Assembly: GCF_016595675.1 (NCBI RefSeq)
Contig: NZ_JAENJH010000011.1
Span: forward strand, 124,001-188,000
Reading direction: 5' to 3'
DNA: 64,000 bases
From: Prauserella cavernicola
GTDB lineage: Bacteria > Actinomycetota > Actinomycetes > Mycobacteriales > Pseudonocardiaceae
Shown here piece after piece: positions 23,923-32,721 of this stretch. Under the pieces are notes generated by a model. That model did not search any database and was not told the DNA's origin. It saw only the letters and a list, made by a program, of their open reading frames with translations. Numbering within the stretch: the stretch's first letter is position 1; every line of letters begins with the position of its first letter. A program made the translations under genes and the position numbers.

Positions 23923-24217
23923 AGCTCGGGCTCCGTCGCACGTGGTGAAGTCGGAAAAGTGGCTTCGACCGTACCGCGCGTGGTCATCGGTGGAGCTGCA
24001 CCCGGGCCGCCGCGCGACGCAGATCACCTGCGCAGACCCCGGACATGTGGAAGGCCGGGCCCACCCCGACGGACCCGACCTTCCGGGCACGCGATCGATG
24101 TGACTAGACACCGTCCGCGAAGTCCTCGACCACGCAGACGTGTGGGTGGCGAGGCCGTTGCCCCGCCACCCACTTGTCTTCACGTGATCCGCATCACAGG
24201 ACGACGCGGGGGTTGGC
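23923..24217. other. Intergenic region between sigB and fum
   Basis: Nearly 300 bp without a supported gene. It should hold the fum promoter (minus strand). A 10-bp inverted repeat with a 12-base loop at 24142-24173 (GTGGGTGGCG arm) may be a second terminator for sigB. No RNA gene recognised. Confidence 0.5.
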
Positions 24218-24238
24218 CCGCCCTCGCGGGGAGGGCGG
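24218..24238 (-). terminator. Hairpin terminator after sigB
   Basis: CCGCCCTC and GAGGGCGG form a perfect 8-bp stem with a 5-base loop, starting 6 bp after the sigB stop on the minus strand. Confidence 0.65.
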
Positions 24239-24244
24239 AGTTCG

Positions 24245-25273
24245 TCAGCTGGCGTAGGCGCGCAACCGGTCGGCGCGCTCGCCCTGCCGCAGCTTGGACA
24301 TGACCTCGCGCTCGATCTGGCGCACCCTCTCGCGCGAGAGGCCGAAGTGCTTGCCGATCTGGTCGAGCGTGCGGGGCTGGCCGTCGTCGAGGCCGTAGCG
24401 CAGCCGGATGACGTGCTGCTCGCGGTCATCGAGCGTCGCGAGCACGCGGCGCATGTCGTCCTGCAGCAGGCCGGAGATGACGGCGCTCTCGGCGTCGGTG
24501 GCCTCGGAGTCCTCGATGAAGTCGCCGAGCGGGGCGTCCTCTTCGGTGCCCACCGGCATGTCGAGGCTCACCGGGTCACGCGCGTGGTCGAGCAGGCTCG
24601 ACACCTTCTCGGCGGCGATGCCCGACTCGGCGGCCAGCTCGTCGTTGGTGGCCTCGCGGCCGAGCTGCTGGTGCAGGTCACGCTTGATCCTGGCGAGCTT
24701 GTTCACCTGCTCCACGAGGTGGACGGGCAGGCGGATGGTGCGGCCCTGGTCGGCCATGCCGCGGGTGATGGCCTGACGGATCCACCACGTCGCGTACGTC
24801 GAGAACTTGAACCCCTTGGAGTAGTCGAACTTCTCCACCGCCCTGATCAGTCCCAGGTTCCCCTCCTGGATCAGGTCGAGCAGCGGCATCCCCCGGCCGG
24901 TGTAGCGCTTCGCGAGCGACACGACGAGCCGCAGGTTGGCCTGCAGCAGGTGGTTCTTGGCGACCCTGCCGTCGCGGATGAGCGCGGTGAGCTCGGTCCT
25001 GCGCTGGGCGGAGAGGTCGTCGGTGCTGTCCAGCATGTGCTGGGCGAACACGCCTGCCTCGATCCGCTTGGCCAGGTCGACCTCCTGCGCCGCCGTCAGC
25101 AGCGCGGTCTTGCCGATGCCGTTGAGATACACACGGACGAGGTCCGCGGCGGGGCCCTGGGCGTCGAGGTCGGGCTCCGCGGTGGGAATAGTGGCCACGT
25201 CCTCGCGAGCGGCCAGTGGGAAGTCGCGCTCGCGGATCCCGCGGGCCTCACGGTCGAGAGTCTGGACGGACAT
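24245..25273 (-). CDS. sigB: Group 2 sigma factor SigB
   Basis: 342 aa sigma-70 protein lacking the long acidic N-terminus of the primary sigma factor (at 48458). Region 1.2 is [16 protein letters not shown] and region 2 contains [39 protein letters not shown] and [11 protein letters not shown]. Region 4 ends with the helix-turn-helix [19 protein letters not shown]. Region 2.4 is nearly identical to that of SigA, so promoter preference should overlap. The ATG at 25273 has GGGAGGCAGA upstream; the longer frame has no ribosome-binding site. In actinobacteria SigB serves stationary-phase and stress transcription. Confidence 0.92.
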   Translation of the reverse strand: MSVQTLDREARGIRERDFPLAAREDVATIPTAEPDLDAQGPAADLVRVYLNGIGKTALLTAAQEVDLAKRIEAGVFAQHMLDSTDDLSAQRRTELTALIRDGRVAKNHLLQANLRLVVSLAKRYTGRGMPLLDLIQEGNLGLIRAVEKFDYSKGFKFSTYATWWIRQAITRGMADQGRTIRLPVHLVEQVNKLARIKRDLHQQLGREATNDELAAESGIAAEKVSSLLDHARDPVSLDMPVGTEEDAPLGDFIEDSEATDAESAVISGLLQDDMRRVLATLDDREQHVIRLRYGLDDGQPRTLDQIGKHFGLSRERVRQIEREVMSKLRQGERADRLRAYAS

Positions 25274-25520
25274 TCTGCCTCCCCGGTCAACGGGCTGACG
25301 TGTGCTGCGTACCCACGCCTGCGTCGCGCTTCGCCCCGGAAAGCCTGTGGAACCCACCGGCGCGAGCCCAGCTTGCTGGCTGGACACTCGGATCAACGCC
25401 GGTGCACGCCGAATCGTTCCCGAGCGCGACGCTGTGTTGAGCGCCTCACGTTGAAGCAATGCTGAGGTTTTCCTGAGAAGGCGGGAACCGGGGCACTCCG
25501 GCCGGTTTTCTTAACCTGGT
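25274..25520. promoter_or_regulatory. Upstream region of sigB
   Basis: About 250 bp, richer in AT than its surroundings (for instance 25440-25515), between the sigB start and the dtd stop, both on the minus strand. It must contain the sigB promoter. I could not fix a -35/-10 pair with confidence. A 6-bp AACCGG/CCGGTT stem at 25486-25507 could end the dtd transcript. Confidence 0.4.
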
Positions 25521-25946
25521 CTAAACCTCGACCAGCACGGTGAACGGCCCGTCGTTCACGCTGTGCACCGCCATCATCGCCCCGAACCTGCCCGTGCTCA
25601 CCGTGGCGCCGCGCTCGCGCAGCTCGCTCACCACCGAGTCCACGAGCCGCTCCGCCGCCTCCGGCCTGGCCGCCGCGGTCCACGATGGACGGCGGCCCTT
25701 GCGGGTGTCGCCGTAGAGAGTGAACTGGGAGACCACCAGCAGCGGTGCATCGGCGCTCGCACATGATTCCTCGTCGTGCAGGATGCGGAGTTCGTGCAGT
25801 TTGCGCGCCATCGTGGCGGCCTGCTCCGGTGTGTCCTCGGTGTGAATTCCCAGCAGTACCAACAGGCCGGGCTCGTCGATCGCGCCGACGACCTCGCCCT
25901 CGACGGTCACCGAGGCCTCCGTGACGCGGGCCGCGACCGCCCTCAT
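25521..25946 (-). CDS. dtd: D-aminoacyl-tRNA deacylase
   Basis: 141 aa, the standard DTD length. It removes D-amino acids wrongly attached to tRNA. The two family motifs are present: [17 protein letters not shown] (the SQFTL motif) and the C-terminal cross-subunit motif, here [16 protein letters not shown] in place of the usual G-x-F-G-A-x-M-x-V-x-L-x-N-x-G-P-V-T. The active enzyme is a dimer. Its ATG overlaps the stop of the upstream methyltransferase by 4 bp. Confidence 0.94.
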   Translation of the reverse strand: MRAVAARVTEASVTVEGEVVGAIDEPGLLVLLGIHTEDTPEQAATMARKLHELRILHDEESCASADAPLLVVSQFTLYGDTRKGRRPSWTAAARPEAAERLVDSVVSELRERGATVSTGRFGAMMAVHSVNDGPFTVLVEV

Positions 25947-27433
25947 GCCACCACCTCGAGCATCCCGTGCCGGACCAGCTCGGCGACCACCGGCAGTGCG
26001 GCGTCCTCGAGTTCGGTCTCGTCCTCGCCGTGCGCCACGGCCAGCAGCCCCAGCAGATCCGACAGCGGCAGCAGACCCCGGCAGCCCGCCAGCAGGGCGG
26101 TCGCCAGCTCGTCGAGTTCGTGCTGCCAGCCCGGGCCGTCGATGCGGTGCAGCCGCCGGATCGCCGTCCGCCAGCCGTCGTCGCCCGGCTCGTCGACGCG
26201 CTCCAGCACCACCGAGTCCGGTACCCGGAACACGGTGTCCAGCAGGCGGGAACCGTGGCCGCGCAACCACTCCACGCGATCGAGCCATCCGGCCGCCTCG
26301 GTGCCCAGCGGGTCGTCGTAGGCCTGCCGCAGGTCCTCGCACACGATGGTCGGCACGCCCTCGGTGCGGCGCAGGGTCACGAACCCGAAGCCGACGCCCT
26401 CCACGTCGTGCTCGGAGAACCAGTCGAGCCACGCCGCGGCCTTCGTCCTGCCCTCCGCCGAGCGCGGGTCGATGCCCGCGTCGCGCAGCCAGGTGCCGAC
26501 GTAGAGCGCGGGCTCGGCGATGTCGCGCTGCACGAACCACGCGTCGGTGCCCTGCGGCAGCCACCGGCTCACCCGGTCGGACCAGTCCTCGCCCTCCACG
26601 TGCAGCCACGACGCGAGCAGCTGGCCCACGCCGCCGTCGGTGAGGAACGCGGGCAGCTGGCGCACCACGAGCGCGCTCGCGTCGTCACCGGCCAGTCCCG
26701 AGTCGCGGTAGGTGTAGTCGACCCTCGGCGGCCCGACCACGAACGGCGGGTTGCACACGATCTGGTCGAACCGCCTGCGCGCCACGGGAGCGAACCACTC
26801 GCCGCGCGCCAGCTCCACGTCGAGCTCGTTGAGCTGGAATGTGCCCCGCGCGAGCCGCAGTGCTCGCTCGGACACGTCGGTGGCGGTGATGCGCCGCGCG
26901 TGCCTGCTCGCGTGCAGCGCCTGCACGCCGTTGCCGGTGCCCAGATCCAGCAGCGTGTCCACGGGGCGACGGCTGGTGGCCCTGACGAGGCTCAGCGACG
27001 CGTGCCCGACCCCGAGCACGTGGTCCTCGCCGACGGCCGCGCCCAGCTGGTCGGAGTCCAGATCGGAGACGACCCACCAGGAACCCTGGTCGTCGCCGTG
27101 CGGGCGCACGTCCAGCCCCGCCCGCAGGTACCCGCCGTCGGCGCGCAGCAGTCCCGAGGCGACGGCGTCCTCCACCGGAAGGCCGCCGAGTGCCGAGCGC
27201 ACCGCGCGCTCCGGCTCCGCCTCGCCGAGCAGGAACAGCCGGATGAACGTGCCCAGCGTTCCCGCGTCGCCGCTGGCCCGCAGCGCGGGCACCGGCTCAC
27301 CACGGCCGAGGGCGGCGTGGGCGGCACCGCCGAGCGCCTCCACCACCCCGTCGGTGTCGTAGCGCGCCGCGAGGAAGGCCTCCCGCAGCCGGGCGCAGAG
27401 ATCGGGGGACAGATCCGGAAGTACGTCGCTCAC
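25943..27433 (-). CDS. Class I SAM-dependent methyltransferase with NPPF motif
   Basis: 496 aa. An N-terminal region of about 150 residues without known motifs is followed by a Rossmann methyltransferase core. Motif I is [13 protein letters not shown] (near 160), acidic motif II is in [11 protein letters not shown], and the catalytic motif IV is [13 protein letters not shown] is typical of enzymes that methylate exocyclic N6 of adenine or glutamine side chains (RlmF, RsmC, PrmC relatives). The last 170 residues are a winged-helix-like tail rich in Leu and acidic residues. Overlap with dtd suggests a translation-related target such as rRNA, but the substrate is unknown. Confidence 0.8.
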   Translation of the reverse strand: MSDVLPDLSPDLCARLREAFLAARYDTDGVVEALGGAAHAALGRGEPVPALRASGDAGTLGTFIRLFLLGEAEPERAVRSALGGLPVEDAVASGLLRADGGYLRAGLDVRPHGDDQGSWWVVSDLDSDQLGAAVGEDHVLGVGHASLSLVRATSRRPVDTLLDLGTGNGVQALHASRHARRITATDVSERALRLARGTFQLNELDVELARGEWFAPVARRRFDQIVCNPPFVVGPPRVDYTYRDSGLAGDDASALVVRQLPAFLTDGGVGQLLASWLHVEGEDWSDRVSRWLPQGTDAWFVQRDIAEPALYVGTWLRDAGIDPRSAEGRTKAAAWLDWFSEHDVEGVGFGFVTLRRTEGVPTIVCEDLRQAYDDPLGTEAAGWLDRVEWLRGHGSRLLDTVFRVPDSVVLERVDEPGDDGWRTAIRRLHRIDGPGWQHELDELATALLAGCRGLLPLSDLLGLLAVAHGEDETELEDAALPVVAELVRHGMLEVVA

Positions 27434-27516
27434 GGTGTGTCATCGTCCCACGGCACATGCGCCGCGGCGCCGTTCGGTACCGGGCGCGCTCCGGCCCCGC
27501 GTGGTCAGATGTGCGC

Positions 27517-28788
27517 ATGGGGACCCGAGTGACGAGCGTGCTGTCCGGACTCGACGAGACGCTGCCCGACCTGGAGCGGCTCTACGTCGACCTCCACCGG
27601 CATCCGGAGCTGTCGTTCCGCGAGACCAGGACGGCGGCCGAGCTCGCGCGGCGGTTGCGCGGGGCCGGTTTCGAGGTGCACGCCGGGATCGGCGGTACCG
27701 GCGTGCTCGGCGTCCTGCGCAACGGTGAGGGCCCGACCGTGCTGCTGCGCGCCGACATCGACGCGCTGCCGGTGGAGGAACGCACCGGGCTCGACTACGC
27801 CAGCACCGTGCGCGCCGCCGGGGACGACGGCACCGAGGTGCCCGTGATGCACGCGTGCGGGCACGACATGCACGCCACGTGGCTCTCCGGCGCCGCCGCG
27901 CTGCTCGCCGAGGGCCGCGCCGACTGGTCGGGAACCCTGCTCGCCGTGTTCCAGCCGGGGGAGGAGTCCGGCGGCGGCGCGCGGGCGATGGTCGAGGACG
28001 GGTTGTTCGAGCGGGCGGGCACGCCGGATTTCGTGTTCGGCCAGCACGTCACGCCGGGGCCGGCGGGCTGGGTGCTCACCCGGCCCGGTGTGCTCATGGC
28101 GGCGACCGACGCGCTGCGCGTCACCCTGCACGGCCGCGGCGGGCACGGCTCCCGTCCCGAGACGACCGTGGACCCGGTGGTGCTGGCCTCGTCGGTGGTG
28201 CAACGGCTGCAGACGATCGTCTCGCGCGAGCTGGCCGCCACCGAGTCGGCGGTGGTCACCGTCGGGTCGCTGCACGCGGGCACGGCGCACAACATCATCC
28301 CCGACGACGCGACCCTCGAACTCAACATCCGTACCTTCGACACCCAGGTCCGCGCGCGGGTGCTCGCCGCGGTCGCGCGCATCGTGCGCGGCGAGGCCGA
28401 GGCCGCGGGCTCGCCGAGGGAACCGGACCTCACCGAACTCGCGTCGTTTCCGGTGACCGCCAACGACGACGCGGCCACGGCACGCCTGACCGCCGCGTTC
28501 AGCGAGTATTTTCCCGACGGCCGCGTGTGGGATGCGCCACTCGTCACCGGCAGCGAGGACTTCGGCGAGCTGGGCACCGGGGCCGGGGTGCCTTCGGTGT
28601 TCTGGCTGGTCGGCGGGCTGGACGAGCGGATGGTGCTCGACGCGCTGGGCGCGGGCCGGTTCGAGACCGACGTTCCCTCGAACCATTCGTCCCGGTTTGC
28701 CCCGGTTCTGCATCCGACCCTGCGCACGGGTGTGGAGACTCTTGTGGTGGCGGCGCTGGACCGACTCGCCTCCCCGCCTGTCGCGTGA
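27517..28788 (+). CDS. M20-family amidohydrolase
   Basis: 423 aa metal-dependent amidohydrolase of the hippurate/IAA-amino-acid hydrolase type (M20D). Metal-binding motifs are HACGHDMHATWLSGAA (Cys and His ligands), QPGEESGGGARAM (catalytic Glu-Glu) and a late His in DVPSNHSSRF. A dimerisation domain sits in the middle (TLHGRGGHGSRPETTVDPV). It should cleave N-acyl or amide bonds of an amino-acid conjugate. Start ATG at 27517; a GTG 6 bp upstream is also possible. It is divergent from the methyltransferase gene. Confidence 0.85.
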   Translation: MGTRVTSVLSGLDETLPDLERLYVDLHRHPELSFRETRTAAELARRLRGAGFEVHAGIGGTGVLGVLRNGEGPTVLLRADIDALPVEERTGLDYASTVRAAGDDGTEVPVMHACGHDMHATWLSGAAALLAEGRADWSGTLLAVFQPGEESGGGARAMVEDGLFERAGTPDFVFGQHVTPGPAGWVLTRPGVLMAATDALRVTLHGRGGHGSRPETTVDPVVLASSVVQRLQTIVSRELAATESAVVTVGSLHAGTAHNIIPDDATLELNIRTFDTQVRARVLAAVARIVRGEAEAAGSPREPDLTELASFPVTANDDAATARLTAAFSEYFPDGRVWDAPLVTGSEDFGELGTGAGVPSVFWLVGGLDERMVLDALGAGRFETDVPSNHSSRFAPVLHPTLRTGVETLVVAALDRLASPPVA

Positions 28789-28828
28789 GCCCGGACGGTG
28801 GGAGCATGAGTTGGTGGAGGTGAGGCCA

Positions 28829-29143
28829 GTGCACGAGCACGAGAAGCGGACCGATCCGGTGCTGATCACCGCTGCAGCACCCTCCTACGACGACGAGTTG
28901 GCCGCCCGCAAGCGCAAGTACGTCCTCACCATGGGGATGCGGTTTCCGTGCCTGATTCTGGCCGGCATCTTCTACCAGACGTGGTGGCTCGCACTGGCGC
29001 TGATCGTGCTGTCCGTGCCGCTGCCGTGGATCGCGGTCCTGATCGCCAACGACCGCCCGCCGCGCAAGGCCGAAGAGGTCAGCCGCTACCAGCGTGAGGC
29101 GAAACAGATCGAGGACCGCGACCACCGCGTCATCGACGGCTGA
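28829..29143 (+). CDS. DUF3099 small membrane protein
   Basis: 104 aa. A soluble start containing the conserved ITAAAPSYDDELAARKRKY is followed by two membrane helices (about residues 38-56 and 60-76) and a charged C-terminal tail. This is the pattern of DUF3099, common in Actinobacteria and of unknown function. The GTG at 28829 has GGAGG 8 bp upstream. It is convergent with psuK, stops 7 bp apart. Confidence 0.75.
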   Translation: MHEHEKRTDPVLITAAAPSYDDELAARKRKYVLTMGMRFPCLILAGIFYQTWWLALALIVLSVPLPWIAVLIANDRPPRKAEEVSRYQREAKQIEDRDHRVIDG

Positions 29144-29150
29144 GCGAGGG

Positions 29151-30026
29151 TCAGTTCTCGGGAGGCTGCGCGCCCACGCGGCTGACCGCCAGCGAGCCCA
29201 GCCGCACGCCCGTCCGCAGGCTGTCCTCTGTGGACTCTCCGCGCAGCCACGCGGCGAGCAGGCCCGCGTTGAAGGCGTCGCCGGCTCCGGTGCTGTCCAC
29301 GCACGGCACGGGATCCGACGGCACGCTGTGGACACCGTCGCGGCCCACCCAGGACGCGCCGCCCAGTCCGGTGGTCACGACCACGGCTCCCACCGTGTCG
29401 AGCAACCGGGCCGCGGCGTCGACGCCCGGCTCGCCCGCGATGGCCTCGAGTTCCACCGCGTTGGGCAGCAGCACGTCCACGCCGTGCACGTCGTCGAGGA
29501 ACGCGGCGGGGTCGGTGAGCAGTGCCGCCGACTGCGGGTCGACCGACGTCGTCAGCCCGGCCTCGCGTGCGGCGGCCAGTGCCGCCAGTCCCGCGGGCCG
29601 CGACGACGGATCGAGCAGGACGTAGCCGGACAGGTGCAGGTGCCGGGCACCGGCCAGCGCCCCGGCGTCGACGTCCTCGGGACACAGGTTCGCGTTGGCT
29701 CCCCGGTCCGGCAGCATGCTGCGCTGGCCGTCGTTGTCGACGAGCACCACGACGCAGCACGTCGGAGCCTCGGCGTCGACGGCGAAGGCGCACTCGACGC
29801 CCGCGGCCTCGAGTCCGGTGCGCACGGCGTGCCCGCCCAGGTCGGTGCCGATCCGCGCGACGAGTGTGGGCTGAGCGCCCGCCGTGCGCAGCCACAGCGC
29901 CGTGTTGGCCCCCGCACCGCCGCCGGTCAGCCGCACCCGGGCTCGGGTGTCGCCGCCGTGCACCACGGGTCCGTCGTGCCGCGCCACCACGTCGAGGCCG
30001 GCGTCGCCGACGACGACCACCTTCAC
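29151..30026 (-). CDS. psuK: PfkB-family pseudouridine kinase
   Basis: 291 aa sugar kinase of the PfkB/ribokinase family. The glycine-rich first motif is RLTGGGAGANTALWL and the second signature, with the catalytic Asp, is DSTGAGDAFNAGLL. Coupling with PsuG (4-bp GTGA overlap) identifies the likely substrate as pseudouridine, giving pseudouridine 5'-phosphate for the glycosidase. The GTG start at 30026 is fixed by this overlap; longer frames reaching 30707 are shadows of psuG. Confidence 0.85.
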   Translation of the reverse strand: MKVVVVGDAGLDVVARHDGPVVHGGDTRARVRLTGGGAGANTALWLRTAGAQPTLVARIGTDLGGHAVRTGLEAAGVECAFAVDAEAPTCCVVVLVDNDGQRSMLPDRGANANLCPEDVDAGALAGARHLHLSGYVLLDPSSRPAGLAALAAAREAGLTTSVDPQSAALLTDPAAFLDDVHGVDVLLPNAVELEAIAGEPGVDAAARLLDTVGAVVVTTGLGGASWVGRDGVHSVPSDPVPCVDSTGAGDAFNAGLLAAWLRGESTEDSLRTGVRLGSLAVSRVGAQPPEN

Positions 30027-30961
30027 GACGCCAGCTCCACGGCCACCTGCGCGGCCAGCCGCACGTTCGAGACGACGAGCTCCTCGTTCGCGTCCAGGCT
30101 CACGCCGCCGCTCGCGGTGTGGAAGTGCTCCAGCAGCACGGGCGTGACGTCCGCGCCGTGCACGTCGCGGGAGGCCACCAGTTCCATTCCCTCGGCGAGC
30201 AGCCGGTCGTGCAGCGCTCTGTCCATTTCGAACTCGCGGGGGACGGGGTTGGCCAGCAGCACACCGGAGTCGGCGAACCGGCGGTGCGCCGAGACGACCG
30301 CGGCGACCTGTGCGGGGTCGTCCACCCGGTGCGGCACGGGCAGGCCCGACGAGCGCAGGTAGAAGCTCGGGAAGTCGTCGGTGCCGTACCCCAGTACCGG
30401 CACTGAGTTGGTCTCCAGCACCTCCAGCGTCGCCGGGATGTCGAGGATCGACTTCATGCCCGAGCACACCACCAGCACGGGCGTGCGCGCGAGCGCGCCG
30501 AGGTCGGCAGAGACGTCCCACGTCGTCGTGGTGCCGGGCAGGGGAAGGTGCACGCCGCCGAGCCCGCCGGTGCCGAACACGCCGATACCGGCCGCGTGGG
30601 CGAGCGAGGCGGTGCTGGCCACCGTGGTGGCCCCGGAACCGCCGAGCGCCATCGTGGCACCGAGATCGCGCAGCGAGAGCTTGTCCAGGTCCGCGTCGGG
30701 TGCGCACACGCGCTCGAGCTGGGCGCGGGAGAGGCCGATCAGCGCCTGCCCATCGAGCACGGCGATCGTGGCGGGCACGGCTCCCCCCTCGCGCACGGTC
30801 CGCTCGAGGCGGTGGCCGACGTCGAGGTTGCGGCCCGGCGGCAGGCCGTGGGACAGGATGGTGCTCTCGAGCGCGACGACGGCGACGCCGTCCGCGAGTG
30901 CGTCCGCGACCTCGGCGGACATGGCGAGACGGTGGGAAGCGGGGCTGATCACGCTACGCAT
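30023..30961 (-). CDS. psuG: Pseudouridine-5'-phosphate glycosidase
   Basis: 312 aa, standard for the family. It splits pseudouridine 5'-phosphate into uracil and ribose 5-phosphate. Signature segments are VALESTILSHGLPPGRNLD, PATIAVLDGQALIGL, GGSGATTVASTASLAHAAGIGVFGTGGLGGVH and VVCSGMKSILDIPATLEVLET, plus a C-terminal ANPVP segment. It is the first gene of a two-gene operon with the kinase; the pair allows salvage of uracil and ribose from RNA turnover. The upstream region is shared with a divergent DUF3039 gene. Confidence 0.95.
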   Translation of the reverse strand: MRSVISPASHRLAMSAEVADALADGVAVVALESTILSHGLPPGRNLDVGHRLERTVREGGAVPATIAVLDGQALIGLSRAQLERVCAPDADLDKLSLRDLGATMALGGSGATTVASTASLAHAAGIGVFGTGGLGGVHLPLPGTTTTWDVSADLGALARTPVLVVCSGMKSILDIPATLEVLETNSVPVLGYGTDDFPSFYLRSSGLPVPHRVDDPAQVAAVVSAHRRFADSGVLLANPVPREFEMDRALHDRLLAEGMELVASRDVHGADVTPVLLEHFHTASGGVSLDANEELVVSNVRLAAQVAVELAS

Positions 30962-31045
30962 CCTGGCCTACCGGCCGGTCGGGAACCGCCGGTGGGTGGG
31001 TGATCGGGTGAGCCGGCCGGGGCGTTCATGCGGCATGATGGATGC

Positions 31046-31297
31046 GTGAGTACGCAGACTTTGCCCGAGGTGGACACCCGGCCCGAGGGGACCGACTCCA
31101 CCGACGACGACGCACCGAAGATGTTCCACTACGTGCGCAAGAACAAGATCGCCGAGAGCGCGGTCATGGGAAGCCACGTGGTCGCCCTGTGCGGTGAGGT
31201 GTTCCCGGTGACGAAGTCGCCGAAGCCCGGCGCGCCCGTGTGCCCCGACTGCAAGAAGATCTACGAGGGTCTGCCGCCCGGCGGCGGCGACGAGTAG
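31046..31297 (+). CDS. DUF3039 protein with CxxC pair
   Basis: 83 aa. An acidic, probably disordered start is followed by the family core KMFHYVRKNKIAESAVMGSHVVALCGE and a C-terminal VCPDCKKIYE. H, C and CxxC residues could bind one zinc ion. DUF3039 is an actinobacterial family of unknown function. The GTG start at 31046 was taken as the beginning of the conserved region. Its last 37 bp overlap the 3' end of the convergent YihY-type gene. Confidence 0.8.
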   Translation: MSTQTLPEVDTRPEGTDSTDDDAPKMFHYVRKNKIAESAVMGSHVVALCGEVFPVTKSPKPGAPVCPDCKKIYEGLPPGGGDE

Positions 31298-32514
31298 TCC
31301 GCGTCCTCGGGGTCGGCCCTCCGGGTCTCGCCCGCCGGGGACTCCGTCCCGGCGGGCTCGCCGGCCGACCCGTCCGACGGGCTCTCCTCGGCCTTGCCGT
31401 TGCGGGCCTCCGGCCCCGTGGGCTCGGTCGGCTGAGCGGGTTCGGTCGGCTCCGCTGACTCCTCCGGCGCCTCTGGCTCCGGCTTGCGCGGCCTGCGCAG
31501 CGGGATGGTCGTCCGCTGCCAGAGGCTCATGCCCTCCTGCTCGCGGATGCGCTCGCCCGCCCGCTCCATCTCGAGCCTGCGCCAGCGGCGGCGCTGCCTG
31601 CGGGTCATCTTCGCGGGCCAGATCTCCTGGATCGCGCTGTTGAAATACGCGCCGGCCACGATCGCGAGGCCGATGAAGAACGTGAACAGCAGGAACGCGA
31701 TCGGCGTCGCCAGCGCCCCGTAGGTGTAGCCGGTGGTCGTGATCCAGCTGATGTAGATCCGCAGCCCGATGCTGGACAGCAGGAAGATGCCCATCGCCAG
31801 CGCCGCGCCGGGCAGCCCGCGGTGCCACGGCAGCTTGCGCGGCAGGGCCAGCTTGTAGAGCGTGGCCAGCGCGAGCACCAGCACCAGCGCGACGGTGGGG
31901 TAGTAGAGGGTGCCCACCCATTCGGCGATGGTGGGCCGCCAGTCGACGGGGAAGAACTCCGGCAGCAGGTCGGGCCCGATCGCCACGATCGGCAGGCCGA
32001 CCACCAGCAGCACCAGGCTCGCCAAGTAGAGCAGCAGCGCGAAGATCCGCTGCCACACCTCGTTGCGCACGCCGTACTGGTCGTGGGCCACCGTGATGGC
32101 GTCGACGAACGACGACATCGCCGACGAACCCGCCCACAGGGAGATCAGGAAGCCGACCGAGACGATCTCACTCTTTCCCGTGGTCAGGATGTTGTCCACG
32201 GTCGGTTCGATGATCTGGCGCACGACGCTGCCGGAGAAGATCGTCTCGGAGAAGTCGATGATGTTGTCGTGCACCTGGCCCACGATGGTGGAGCCGAACC
32301 AGTCGCCGATGAAGCCGAGGCTGCCGAGCAGGCCGAGCAGCAGCGGGGGCAGCGACAACGTCTGCCAGAACGCCGCCTCGGCGGCCTCCGAGAAGATGTT
32401 GCCGGCCCACGCTTTGCTCAGCGTTCGGCTGACGAGGCGGAACCCCTTGCGCCTGACCCGGGGTTCAGGCGCGCGGCCACCCTCGTCCTGCTTGTCCGGG
32501 TCTCGTGTCTCCAT
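31261..32514 (-). CDS. YihY/BrkB-type inner-membrane protein
   Basis: 417 aa. Residues about 45-310 hold five to six membrane helices with the family start SEAAEAAFWQTLSLPPLLLGLLG, followed by GRMPLWQR-like basic loops. The C-terminal 110 residues are cytoplasmic: first a basic stretch (TRRQRRRWRRLEMERAGERIRE), then a Pro/Glu/Thr-rich disordered tail. The family was once called ribonuclease BN, but no nuclease activity is supported; a role in envelope transport is unproven. Its 3' end overlaps the convergent DUF3039 gene. Confidence 0.82.
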   Translation of the reverse strand: METRDPDKQDEGGRAPEPRVRRKGFRLVSRTLSKAWAGNIFSEAAEAAFWQTLSLPPLLLGLLGSLGFIGDWFGSTIVGQVHDNIIDFSETIFSGSVVRQIIEPTVDNILTTGKSEIVSVGFLISLWAGSSAMSSFVDAITVAHDQYGVRNEVWQRIFALLLYLASLVLLVVGLPIVAIGPDLLPEFFPVDWRPTIAEWVGTLYYPTVALVLVLALATLYKLALPRKLPWHRGLPGAALAMGIFLLSSIGLRIYISWITTTGYTYGALATPIAFLLFTFFIGLAIVAGAYFNSAIQEIWPAKMTRRQRRRWRRLEMERAGERIREQEGMSLWQRTTIPLRRPRKPEPEAPEESAEPTEPAQPTEPTGPEARNGKAEESPSDGSAGEPAGTESPAGETRRADPEDADYSSPPPGGRPS

Positions 32515-32721
32515 CGCGCTTCAAGCATGGTCTATGCGCTGGAGTTTGGCGCGCCGGGTCCCTATCCGGCGTGGCGCCGGGCGCCGATGTCGTGGGTGGC
32601 AGGTACTCTCGTCGGCGCGCCCTCACCGCGGAACCGGCACGGCTGCCGGGGACGCCCCTCGTGGGGGCCTTCGTGTGTCCGCGAACGCGCGGGCGAGTCG
32701 GCGAGAGGAGTGGGAGCGGCG

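Noticed and set aside
23923-24429. N-terminal extension of fumarase into the sigB gene
   Set aside because: The extra residues are sigB read in another frame and are absent from class I fumarases.
31822-32721. N-terminal extension of the helicase
   Set aside because: Shadow of the YihY-type gene; the helicase core begins after 32722.
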